NCBI GenBank assembly: GCA_013054445.1
Contig: JAAMPI010000743.1
Coordinates: forward strand, 1 to 26,920
Origin: Cudoniella acicularis
Taxonomy: Eukaryota > Ascomycota > Leotiomycetes > Helotiales > Helotiaceae
DNA: 26,920 nucleotides
Reading direction: 5' to 3'
Shown here: piece by piece, positions 1 to 9,723 of the stretch
Position numbering within the stretch: the stretch's first letter is position 1
Layout of the letters: every line of letters starts with the position of its first letter
Notes under the pieces: model-generated
What the model saw: the letters and a program-made list of their open reading frames with translations, nothing else
Databases searched by the model: none
What the model was told of the DNA's origin: nothing
Program-made: the position numbers and the translations under genes

Positions 1-76
1 GGGGGAGCTCCCATGCGAGGGCGTAGTTGTAGATTTCGTCGCGGATTTCGCGGGGGATGGTGAGAAGTCCTGGCAT
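1..76 (-). CDS. 5' end of a probable 2EXR-domain (F-box-like) protein, cut by the window edge
   Basis: Reading the minus strand from an ATG at 76 gives an open frame of 25 codons that runs off the window edge. It begins MPGLLTIPREIRDEIYNYAL. The pattern L-L-x-I/L-P-x-E-I-R-D-x-I-Y-x-Y/L-A-L is the hallmark N-terminus of the large fungal family annotated as 2EXR or F-box-like proteins, whose biochemical role is mostly unknown. Only about 25 residues are visible, so the rest of the protein, its length and its intactness cannot be judged. The overlapping plus-strand open frame from 57 to 296 is a low-complexity shadow. Confidence 0.6.
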   Translation of the reverse strand, partial: MPGLLTIPREIRDEIYNYALAWELP

Positions 77-1352
77 TTTTGGAGTATTACTAGTGGTAGA
101 TGAATTTGTGAGACGTGTTGTTGTTGTTTGGAGTGCAGTGGTTGAGAGCTTGGTAGGTGGAAGTGGGGTGGTGAGGGGTAGTTATGCGGGGTTGAGAGCT
201 GAGTTTGGGGGCTGCTGCTGCCTGCTGCCTGCTGCGTCAGTTGTGGTGGTCCAATCAAATATTCTCCGATTCTTGATTTTGATTGCAAGCTTATAAGGCA
301 TTTTTTAGAAAGCCTTGCTTCATGCCTTGGGTTGAAAGAAATAGTATTGTTACGAGGCAATATTATACTCGCTGGTTTATTAACATAACTCAGTAGTTAT
401 CTTTAGTACTCTCTAAATTAGACCCGTATTTTGTAACTTTTGTTACTCCAAACAAATCATATAATGGATTCAGGGTCTAACATTTTAATTCTAATTTATT
501 TAGAATATATAAATATTCTATCATTCAATTCTACATGTATAATTTCTAAGACATCAATTACATTGTAAATAAATCATGTGCCCATTTGAATGCCTTTCTG
601 TGTGACCTTACCAGGCCTTACCCCATTACCACGCAGGAGTATGCGCCAATGACGTGCAGGCGGGAGATAAACTCATATATATTTCGGGGGGTCCGTCTTT
701 GTTTATAGGCCGCGGAGATCCTAACTCGGCAAAGTTGATCAGCCCAGTGATTATGCGGAGAAGTCACGATCAATGGGAACATGGTATTGATTTGTGGAGT
801 GGGACCCCAGAGAATTATATACTAAACTAGGGGACTAATACGCCAAATAACAACGAGAAAGTGAAGTGTGGACTCCGTTTCATTTTGATTTGTTCTGCAT
901 TTATGATGATTTTCTGCAAGATTCTTAGATTGATTACTGTCGTGGCGTTGAGACTTTTAAAGTGCTTTACCTATAAATTGTAGTGCGCGCTCGCTAATTT
1001 CCAGGGGCTGCATGCTGAAATTTAGTGAAGCGGAGTCGCTAAATCTTAAGAACTTGAATCGCTATAAATTAGCGGTGGTGCGCGACCTCGGAAAAGCAAA
1101 ACAGCCATTTCAAAATAAAACCCAAAGTCGAAATGTTCATGAACTCAAAACAATTGATTTTCTAAAGCCGCCAATGCCGAGGCTATACAAATGTCCAAAA
1201 GAAAAACCTCCATGCACCGCCCCCAATATAGACAACCCTGGAAAGAAAATGCTCCCCGTTTATGCCCCAGAGACCCAGAAAATGCAGCCTATAAAACAAA
1301 CCCGCTATCAATCCGCCCGGTCCATGAGTCCCCGTATGATGTGTGAATGAAT
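77..1352. other. Intergenic stretch, no convincing gene
   Basis: This holds the upstream region of the left-edge gene and the 3' flank of the small secreted protein gene. From about 300 to 900 it is AT-rich with no sustained coding frame. An ATG-initiated 112-codon frame on the plus strand at 1012-1350 has lysine/proline-rich, low-information content, no recognisable domain, and overlaps the likely 3' UTR of the neighbour. I do not call it a gene. A 9-bp inverted repeat (CGCTAATTT at 992-1000, AAATTAGCG at 1066-1074) is the only small structure seen. Confidence 0.5.
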
Positions 1353-1838
1353 TTAATCCATCATGATGGAGCCAATGGTCTCGAAACCATTGCTGAAGTT
1401 GGCATCAACAGCTTGGCATCCACCCTTGTTGCCCAAGTTGACGGAGAGGCCTCCGGAGCAATCTTGGCCGGGGTAAACTACTTCTGGTTAGTATCGTAAA
1501 ACAAATTTGCAGATTGGAATTGCTCACCCCAAGTTTGGGACAATGGGCCAAGACCGAAGAAGAAAGAGACGGTGGTGGGGTCAATGTTGTAACATTTGCG
1601 GAGAGATGGGGAAGCGTGGAAGGTTGGGACGTTTCCTCCGTTGTTGTCCAAGCTGTTGTATGGTTAGATGATGTTGATGAGAAAGGGGTGGCCTGTTGTG
1701 GAAGGGGACTTACCAGTTGGGGTTGCTGTATTGGTTGAGCTTGGCGTTGGCGCGAGCCTCGATCTCAGTGGCTGGTGCAGCAAATGCAGCAGAGGCGAAA
1801 AGGCCGACAATGGCAACGATGGTGCTGGTGAATTGCAT
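1353..1838 (-). CDS. Small secreted cysteine-containing protein, three exons
   Basis: The ATG at 1838 opens exon 1 (1838-1714). It is followed by a 61-nt intron (GTAAGT...ACAACAG), exon 2 (1652-1528), a 50-nt intron (GTGAGC...AAGTAG) and exon 3 (1477-1353, stop TAA). The spliced product is 124 residues. Residues 1-20 form a clear signal peptide: a hydrophobic core followed by a small-residue AFA-A cleavage site. The mature part is about 104 residues with exactly four cysteines (42, 62, 90, 104), enough for two disulfides, and has a glycine-rich C-terminal half. This pattern fits fungal small secreted proteins, including effector-like or hydrophilic cell-wall proteins. I do not recognise the family and assign no activity. 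Each of the three exons is exactly 125 nt. The large minus-strand open frame at 1664-2185 is a shadow that reads through intron 1 and the promoter. Confidence 0.8.
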
Positions 1839-3994
1839 GTTGACTGATTTAAAGATTGAGTAAAAACTTGAAAGTGTTTGAAGTTGGTTGTAGAGTTGAA
1901 AGAGTGAGTGAATTGGTTTTGAAGTGGAAGAAGTAGAAGTGAGAAGTAAAAGTGATTGAAGGAATGTTTGAATGAAGCTGTTGAAGTGCTGATGAAGTGA
2001 AAGCTGATGATGAGAAGCAAAAGGGAGTTAGATACCGTCTTCTTTATACTTGTTGAGATGAAAGTGTTACGCCTTCTAAACCTCTTCAATATCCATAGAG
2101 CTATCGCAGGATGAAGTTTCCTCGATCCTGATGATGACTGAAGGATCTCCAAGAACGGTTTACATTTCGTCGCTGCATCCTTCAAACCATCTCGATGATT
2201 CGTGGTAGAGCAATACTCGGTGCATGGGATGTGGTAATGCGGAGTGGCTGCTCTGACAACAACTCTGGAAACGGCTCTGCGCCATTCTAAGCTGGTGTAT
2301 TATTAGCAAAGGCGGATTGCTAACCCAGAGGTTCTGCGCACGTGTGGAATGACCGTCGGTCGTAAACCAGATTTAACCTCCGATTTATTCGAATTTTTCA
2401 TTTCTTGTGGCATGTTGCACCATGTAGTGGGGCTCCGTGATGGGTCGTATAATCTCACCGGCCACGCGTTGGGGGGCGTTGCTAATTGGCCAGCCAAGCT
2501 TTTCTACCCAAACCCCTAACAATATTTGTCTTAGGTAACACTGAAATTCACCGCTGCATCGAATGAGATTATCTGATTCAGCTGACAATGTTAAGTGATG
2601 GCTGGCTTGGGAGTTCAGCCAATTGGAAACAGCCGAAAATTGCCCTGGCCGTACGATGGGGGCTGTGACCGGACTTTTTCTTTTGAATTGTGCCGCACGA
2701 GTTCAAGGAGGCTTAGTTGCACTTTCTGAAACTATGCTTATTCTCAGCCCGGGACTCGGAAGGATGGATTCAAATAGCTGGCGGGGCGCTGCGCTGCTTA
2801 GCAGCTTAGTCGGACCTCTGGAAAGAATGGGTGAGGAACTAACCATCGGTCAATGCGCGAGAATTTTTGGTGAATTAAAATTAAGAAGTGATCAAGAAGA
2901 GGGTCGAAAGGATCATATTCATGATGCGAAGTAAAAATCGCATACGCGAAGAAATTGTTTTGGACGTGTCCGTTTCCCCTTAACTCAAATTGGGGCTGGA
3001 CATGTAAAATCCTCTTGTAAATGTCTAGGTATCTCTTTTATTTTTTTTTTGGTTTCAAAAAAAAACCCTAGTCACATATCAAATCCGAGAGGAGAGAAAA
3101 GGCATTACCCTAGGATCTGAACAGAAGGATACTGTAAGGAAAGACCAGGAGAATTTAGAAGCAGTGCGCTTCGAAAGGATGGCGACTAATAATAGTGAGG
3201 AGAATTCATCTTATTACGTCCGATTGGTTTGCTCGATAACTTTTGAGACTGGGGATATAGTGTGACTTCGAGAGCACTCTTTTGGGACTTGCGGTGTACC
3301 GACTACCTTTTGGGCGTCTGCGGTGTGCGAGCGCCTCCGCCCCCGCCCCCGCCCCATTCCTTATACCAGCTTCCAGCTTTGTGACCACCCAGCGCTTAAC
3401 CTTAAAAAGGCGAGGATCCTTTTGGCTTCTTCGCCCCTGGATAGAAGACCACGGGAGGAGCCGATCATCGCCTCAACTTCCCAAAAAGGGGAGGCTTCCG
3501 TTCTTATCCCTCACCTGCGCAGCAGGGGGGATGGCCTGTAGGATTTATTCGTTTCAATTGAATGTCGGTCAATGCAGTAAACTAATTGTTTTGGTCAGCC
3601 CTAAAAGGATCGCCAACGAAGTATTTTTGTACTCTGGTGAGATACGAAAAGGGGCATCGCTTCGCTCAGAGGGTGCTCGGTAAAGTCTTGACTGCGCATC
3701 GCTAGATTACAGCGTATAGGCCCCTGTAACTTCCCGAGGAGCAGCGCAAAACGTCGCATTCCTTTCGAACGAGAACAATTAGTTAAACATCAACTGCACA
3801 TTCACTCTATTACCTGTTGCCACAAATCTAACACTGTTATATGAAGAAATAAATTATTGGAGGGGATGGCTTTGTGCTAAAGCGCGCTAAGAACCCGGGC
3901 TTTCATAGTGTCCTAAAGCGAATCTCCCCCCCCCCCTCNCTTTATGTCTCCTTTTGTTGCCTCGCAAACAAAAAGCCAGACTGGAAGTCTAAAT
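1839..3994. other. Gene-poor intergenic stretch
   Basis: Apart from the promoter of the secreted protein gene I see no supportable gene. Plus-strand frames at 2623-2934 and 3282-3683 lack an ATG at their 5' ends, show no motif, and are not flanked by convincing splice sites. A T-run followed by an A-run lies at about 3040-3066. A C-rich tract at about 3330-3356 has G-quadruplex-like runs on the opposite strand. A C-homopolymer ends at an ambiguous base (N) at 3939, which points to a sequencing or assembly weakness just downstream of the ABC transporter gene. Confidence 0.45.
2041..2048 (-). promoter_or_regulatory. Possible TATA box of the small secreted protein gene
   Basis: On the minus strand this reads TATAAAGA, about 200 nt upstream of the ATG at 1838. 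The stretch between is strongly purine-biased on the plus strand (pyrimidine-rich on the coding strand), as in many fungal 5' leaders. It would imply a leader of roughly 170 nt. Confidence 0.35.
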
Positions 3995-6900
3995 TTACTC
4001 TATTTCTCCACCCAATGCCTGCATTCGTGCCATCGTGGCATAAGCTCCATCTCTTCTGATAAGTTGTTCGTGGGTCCCCCTTTCAATCACCCTTCCCTTT
4101 TCCAAAACCAGTATCTCATCTGCCCCCGTTACCGTTCCAAGGCGATGAGCCACGCAAATAGTTGTCCTGCCCCGCCGCACGGCATTCAGCGCATCCTGCA
4201 CAACTTGCTCGCTTTCGATGTCTAATGCACTCGTAGCTTCGTCCAGCAGCAAAATTTTCGTATCTCGAAGGAGTGCTCTTGCAATCGCAATACGTTGTTT
4301 CTGGCCTCCAGAAAGGAGAACCCCTCGAGAGCCAACGACAGTTGAAAATCCATCCGGAAGCGACAAGATAAAGTCGTAAATATTGGCCTCTTTACAAGCC
4401 TGTACAACGGCACCCTCACTGACACTTTCATTTGACCCAAGTATGATATTGTCCCGAATAGTACCCTGATACATTGCCGGCTCTTGTCCAACCAGAGATA
4501 TCGTCCGTCTGTAGTCATTCACATTCAATGTCTTGATATCTTGGCCATCAAGGAATATCTGACCTGCAGCCGGATCAAAGAAGCGTTCTAGCAGAGAGAT
4601 GACGGTGCTTTTCCCACAGCCACTTGGTCCAACAAGTGCCAGAAATTTTCCAGGGCTTACGTTCAAGTCAAAGCCATCCAAAACGCAGTTATTTGGACGC
4701 GAAGGGTAGCTGAACTTGATATTTTTCATCTCAAGTCGCCCACCGCATTTTGCGATTCTTTTCCCGCTGGGGTTTATCGTATCAATATTTGGGGTCCTCT
4801 CGAACAATGTGTTCAGCTCCTTTGCAGCCATAGTCGCTTTCGACATATCCGGCGCAAATGAAAAGACAGCGCCAACAGACTGCGTACCAGATATGAGCGC
4901 AGCGAAGCAGACAAAGAACTGAAACATCGAATATTCATGGGTCGAAATAAGGCCACCCCCGTACCAAAATCCCAAAGCGGCAACGAGAAACATGCAGCCC
5001 TGACTTGCAGCGTAGAAGACGCTTGCTCTCAGAATACTCTTCAGAGACTCCGAGCTCGTTGTCGCGAGGATTGACGAGTATGTTGTGAGCACATGATCTT
5101 CAAGTGAAAGTGACGCAGCTGTTCTGATAGCTGCGATAGCCTCAGAGGCATAACTTGCAGAATTCTCGTGCGCTTTTCGAACTTTCGATTCGAAAATACT
5201 AAGTATCCGTAGTCGGGTCCAACCGCATCCGAGCACGATGGGAATTGTAGCAGTACACACTAGTGCTAGCTTCCATCCAACGATAATAGAGAGGACGATG
5301 CCCCCTGCCAAGGTTGCAAAAGCTGTAAATATCGTTCCCAATACTGCGCCAGAGAGACCGGCCAGTTGAGTGGATTTGGTGGCGAGGAGTGTTGTAAGTG
5401 CACCTGTGGAATGCTGCTTCTCATCGAAGAATGAGACTTGCTGGCGAAGGATAGACCGAAATGAGAGATCCCGAGCCCGCAAAGTGAGCCGCTCCGAAGA
5501 TTTGGAGAAACATATTCCTTGACCTGACCATGTAAGAAATGCGACTATACCAATCGTTAGGTACATGGATGACCAGAAATCGATTCTTTGACGAAGGAGA
5601 GCGTAAGAAGACTGGGGAAGAGCAAGCGCATCTATGGAACTGGCGAATAAAATCGACTGGCTGTAGCGGAGAAGTATTAGCATTATTTTCAGAAATTTTC
5701 ACCGAGAACTTACGCAGGATTCACAAGACCAGCGAGAATTGCACAACAAAGTCCAATTACCATGGAGAAAGCCTCTTCGCGATTCAATTTCCATACAACC
5801 TTCACGAGAGCCCATCGACTAGGATCTGACCGAAAGCTCTTCAACTGCACCATGATCCCGAAAACTCCCCAACGTCTCAGAACTCTCTTCAATCTTTTCT
5901 TGAAGGCCCTTTTCTTTGCCAAAGTCAGAGTCGACTAAATCGAATGAAGTGTCGGCATTTCTCACCCTCCATTGATCAGTGCCAGAATCTTGCTTTTCAA
6001 CTGATGCTTTGTACGGTCCTCCTAACCTTATCAAATCATCATGGTTCCCTTCCTGCAAAATAGTCCCTTCTTTTCCGAGAACCACAATATTGTCTGCTTT
6101 GCGAATAGTTGACAATCGATGCGCGATCACAAGTGTGGTCCGCCCTTGAGCTGCCGTCTCCAATGCTCTCTGGACATCCGCTTCGGCGTTGGAATCTAGG
6201 GCACTTGTAGCCTCATCCAAAAGTAAGATTTTGGGATTTGAAACAATGGCTCTTGCGATGGCAATACGTTGTCTCTGCCCACCTGATAGTTGCAATCCAC
6301 TCTCGCCAACTTCGGTTTGGTAGGCTTGGGGTAGAGCCATAATGAAGTTATGGGCGTTTGCACTTTTTGCAGCTGCAATTACGCATGAATTTAGTGCATC
6401 GTTGTCCATTTCGGGCACAGATTGCAGTCTTCCTATGAGACCATGCCGAATATTTTCGAATATGGTAGTGGAGAAAAGGACTGACTCTTGGCTAACTAGT
6501 GACATTTGTTGCCGCAGCCAATGGACATTTAATGACCGTATGTCGTAGCCATCCAGCACTTTGCAGAATGGTTAGCCTTCACGATATCTTTTTCGAGGAG
6601 TGCACTCACAAATTTCCCCATTGCATGGTTCATAAAATCTCTCAATCAGACCAACAATGCTGCTCTTGCCACATCCGCTCGCTCCCACAAGCGCTGTTGT
6701 CTTTCCCTGAGGTAAAGATAAAGTCAAGTCTTTCAAAACTGTCACATCTTTTCTGGAAGGGTAGACCAGGCTAATGTCTTTCAAAATTATATCTCCCTTG
6801 ACATCGTCAGGTGGTATGATATCCCCAACAGTACTGAGAGGGTCGATTGGTGATACTTTCGAGATTGTTTCCAGAATTGTTTTTGCACCCGCAATACCAG

Positions 6901-8137
6901 AAATAAACGCTTGTGCATTTGGAGCGACTCTTCCGACGGACAAAGATCCAATAACAATAGCCATTGTGATAGTAACCACCCTAGCTCCCGATACTTCACC
7001 CACCACCAAGAACCGTGCACCTTGCCAAAACGAGAGGCCGTATGTTAATTGCATGATGCCCATAAATGTAGCAGTCATAACAGAGAGTGATATACGAGCT
7101 CTCATGCCTGCTTTCTCTGCTAATAGCAAGTGTGCAAAATACCGATTGGCGAGAACATCTTGAATCCCAAAGGCAGTGACATGTTTGATTGATGAAATTG
7201 CTTCCTCAGCGATTTCAGCAGCTCTGCTATAGCTTTGTATCCCCAACTTGCTATACCTGACAGCCGCCTTCATTCCGAAATAATTCACAGTTGCAGTCAA
7301 AACCACGCAGCAACTCAGAATGAGAGCCAGTTTCCAATACTCCACGAAAGCGATAATAAATGCCGTTGAAAAGGTTGCCAATGCTGTCAAGCTTAATGAG
7401 ACTTTTCCAGAAATGGCTTCCTGTACGAGATTTATGTTAGAGGTGATGCGTGTGGTGAGTTCTCCCGCTCCAGTATTGTCGAAAAACGCTATGTTTTGTC
7501 GAATTATGGATTTTAGATACGCACGGCGAAGGCGTTGAGTCAATTTTTCTCCTGTATAGAAGAAACCGACGGTGGCGATGTAACTAAACACAAACATTCC
7601 AATAGCAAGATACACGAAGTAGAGGGTGAATTGTGAAATCTTTGCCTCAAGTGATGACCCGGAGATTTTGCCGTCACTGAAGTCTTGGAATGCTCCCACC
7701 AATTGACCATAAATGACCTGTGCAATCGTCAGTAGCTACTAATCAGATTTCTTGAGCTTAATAGATTGAAATAAAACAACTATTTACCGTTAAGAGAGGA
7801 TTTAGTGCACCAGCAATGATCGCAGAGAAGGAACTGAGGACTAGGACTACGATATCAAACTTTGTGGTAAAGGAAAATATGGTGATTTTCCCCTTTTCTC
7901 CTGGTAACCAGTTCGACTGTAGATTCAATATCTCCATCTTCATTCCGCTGCTAGATAAGCTGTTTTCAGCCTGTGGCGATCCCAGCTTCGGCTGCGGCGA
8001 AGGACAGTCATTCTTTCCACTTCCTTTTCCCAAGTGTGAAGCTCCTGTAGTATTTTATCAGCCTGATTAAGACTAGTGCATTTTAGAATCTTTCCAGACA
8101 GAAAGTATTCTTTTAGAGGTTTCCACAGACCTGTCAT
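3995..8137 (-). CDS. Full-size ABCB-type (MDR/P-glycoprotein-like) ABC transporter
   Basis: This is an ATP-driven membrane exporter of the TMD-NBD-TMD-NBD type, about 1250-1275 residues. Model: exon 8137-8131 (7 nt), intron 8130-8045, exon 8044-7788, intron 7787-7718, exon 7717-6610, intron 6609-6559, exon from 6558, a linker join near 5820-5965, exon ending 5714, intron 5713-5661, last exon 5660-3995. NBD1 has Walker [10 protein letters not shown], signature LSGGQRQR, Walker [13 protein letters not shown] and H-loop IAHRLST. NBD2 has [29 protein letters not shown] and VAHRLGT. All catalytic motifs are intact in both halves. Helices fill both TMDs. Start choice: the 7-nt first exon splices in frame into a hydrophilic N-terminus, and the alternative start is the in-frame ATG at 7943. 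In the linker the frame changes. Possible introns are 5826-5883 or 5845-5965, but a real frameshift cannot be excluded. Export of the product of the adjacent cluster is an inference; general drug efflux is the alternative. Confidence 0.93.
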
Positions 8138-9045
8138 TTTTCTTGCAGGATGAAAATAGGAATCATGCCAATAAATTTATTCTGACTAGGACTACAACCA
8201 TCACAAAATCATGGTGTTTCTGAAATTTTTGTAAGTACATTACGCCGCATCCTCTGCTTACGACGATTGCTGATAAGATCCCTCGTTTACAACAGGTTTG
8301 TTCTTTTCCATAAACATTACCTCAATACCCCTTGTAACACAAGTAATTCCGCACGTTCCCAGCTTCTCTTCTCCCTGTCCAGGCATCCGCTCACGTTTGA
8401 GTCAAGACGGAGCGACTGGCTAACTTCTCTCAAACATGGGTCCCCTGTTCTATCAAAGCAACCAATAAACTGTGGGAACGGGGAAGAAGAGAATAAAATC
8501 CGATTCGATAGAGCACAATTAATTCAACGGCGGCAAAATCGGTTTGGTGACAATTCTGTTTGGAGCACGCGCCCTCAACAAGTGCAATCGGATTCTTTAC
8601 ATTTCAAGTTCTGCTAATAAAGGTACAGGACAGTACGCTCCAGATAGACACCACTTGAGGCACAGGTGGCAAAGTCGGGTTGGTCATCCGGTGGACGGGG
8701 TTATTGTTGCGCCGTGCAGCGATATTGGATTTGTGATGGACTAACATAATTCTCTCATCCTCTTGTTATAGTCATGAAAGATTGCGAATCTTTGACTTGA
8801 ATTCTATATGAGGAAGGTGATGTTATATTGATGTTACAGGGACTAAGTGTATTTAGTGTTGTTGTGTGTTGTAGTCAGCACGGGGATGTATGGGACTGAC
8901 CCGCTGCCTGCCGTCCTGCGAAGTGCATGCTACATTTACGAGAGTTATGGGGATTGAAGTGCACGAGACCGATAATGTGCTGACGTTTCTCAAAAATCTG
9001 TGCGTCAAGCCATGGGGGGCGAGGACCACGCCGCGAGGTTTGTTA

Positions 9046-9066
9046 GGGGCACGATGTACGTGCCCC
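9046..9066. repeat. Perfect 8-bp inverted repeat with 5-nt loop
   Basis: GGGGCACG (9046-9053) and CGTGCCCC (9059-9066) are exact reverse complements around ATGTA. It could be a hairpin or a dimeric protein-binding site. It lies in the noncoding stretch between the ABC transporter and ATP-grasp genes. Confidence 0.7.
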
Positions 9067-9109
9067 AATCCTTTAAGCGATACAAGGTTGTAAAGCAACT
9101 CGGGATTTA

Positions 9110-9131
9110 GCCATGATCCATGGATCGTGGC
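9110..9131. repeat. 22-bp near-perfect palindrome
   Basis: GCCA-t-GATCCATGGATC-g-TGGC is symmetric except for one mismatched pair, with a perfect 12-bp core GATCCATGGATC. It lies 44 bp from the GGGGCACG inverted repeat. Confidence 0.65.
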
Positions 9132-9723
9132 AGACTCTGTTAGTGACTAAATTTGTTCGACTAACTATGACGACATGCAGGCGGGGAAGGATTTAATTGG
9201 TCCTTAGATGATTGTAATTGGTAGCCAATAGAATCTTTGGGACAGCGAACACTAACATTTGTGCTACGTTGAAGAAATGCAAAGTAGTTTTAGTTGGCTT
9301 AGAGCATGTAGATCAAAATCTGAACTGGGTACTCGATGTTGGGCATGCTATCACAAGATAACAAGCTCAGCCAAAGGCAATTTTACGCTCACTGTTTTAG
9401 ATTCAGAAAGTGTTGATCGCAGGGTATTTTATAAGTGGGCCTTTTTTTGAATGGGACCTGCGGTGAGCAAAAGGCCGGTAAATCGATACAGAATAACCGT
9501 AGAAAACCCTTCAGGCCATATACCTTCGCTCGTGACTAAGTTTTCCGGAAGTTCATATGCCCAAGCTATACAATACTCTGGGCTGGTTTGGTTAGGGCGA
9601 TATTGTTACAAGTGAATCAGTGACACAATTCAGAGGTTCATCAGCCCGAAGGATGGAAGTGAGCTATTTCGTATATCGAAAAATTGAATTCAGTTTCTAG
9701 TAGCAATAAACCTCGGCACAAGC

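Larger units (their letters stand above)
8138..9723. other. Intergenic region between ABC transporter promoter and ATP-grasp 3' end
   Basis: About 1.6 kb with no gene I can support. An ATG-started 67-codon frame at 8890-9093 (plus) has six cysteines but no signal peptide, homology pattern or codon signal that I can defend. The stretch 8880-9140 is GC-richer than its flanks and contains two strong palindromic structures, listed separately. Confidence 0.5.

Noticed and set aside
1012..1350. 112-codon ATG frame
   Set aside because: No recognisable motif, lysine/proline-rich, and it lies in the likely 3' flank of the secreted protein gene.
1664..2185. 173-codon minus-strand open frame
   Set aside because: It reads through the promoter, exon 1 in another frame and intron 1 of the secreted protein gene; composition is low-complexity Ser/Thr/Leu from the pyrimidine-rich leader.
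3282..3683. 133-codon plus-strand frame with Ala/Pro repeats
   Set aside because: It starts at TTG, not ATG, and the repeat comes from a CCCCCG tract; no domain, splice sites or start context.
3930..3945. C homopolymer with an ambiguous base
   Set aside because: Most likely a sequencing or assembly artefact. It lies outside the ABC coding region, so no biology is inferred.
8890..9093. 67-codon cysteine-rich plus-strand ORF
   Set aside because: The six cysteines come from a GC-rich palindromic block; no signal peptide or splice support, so a peptide gene is not supportable.
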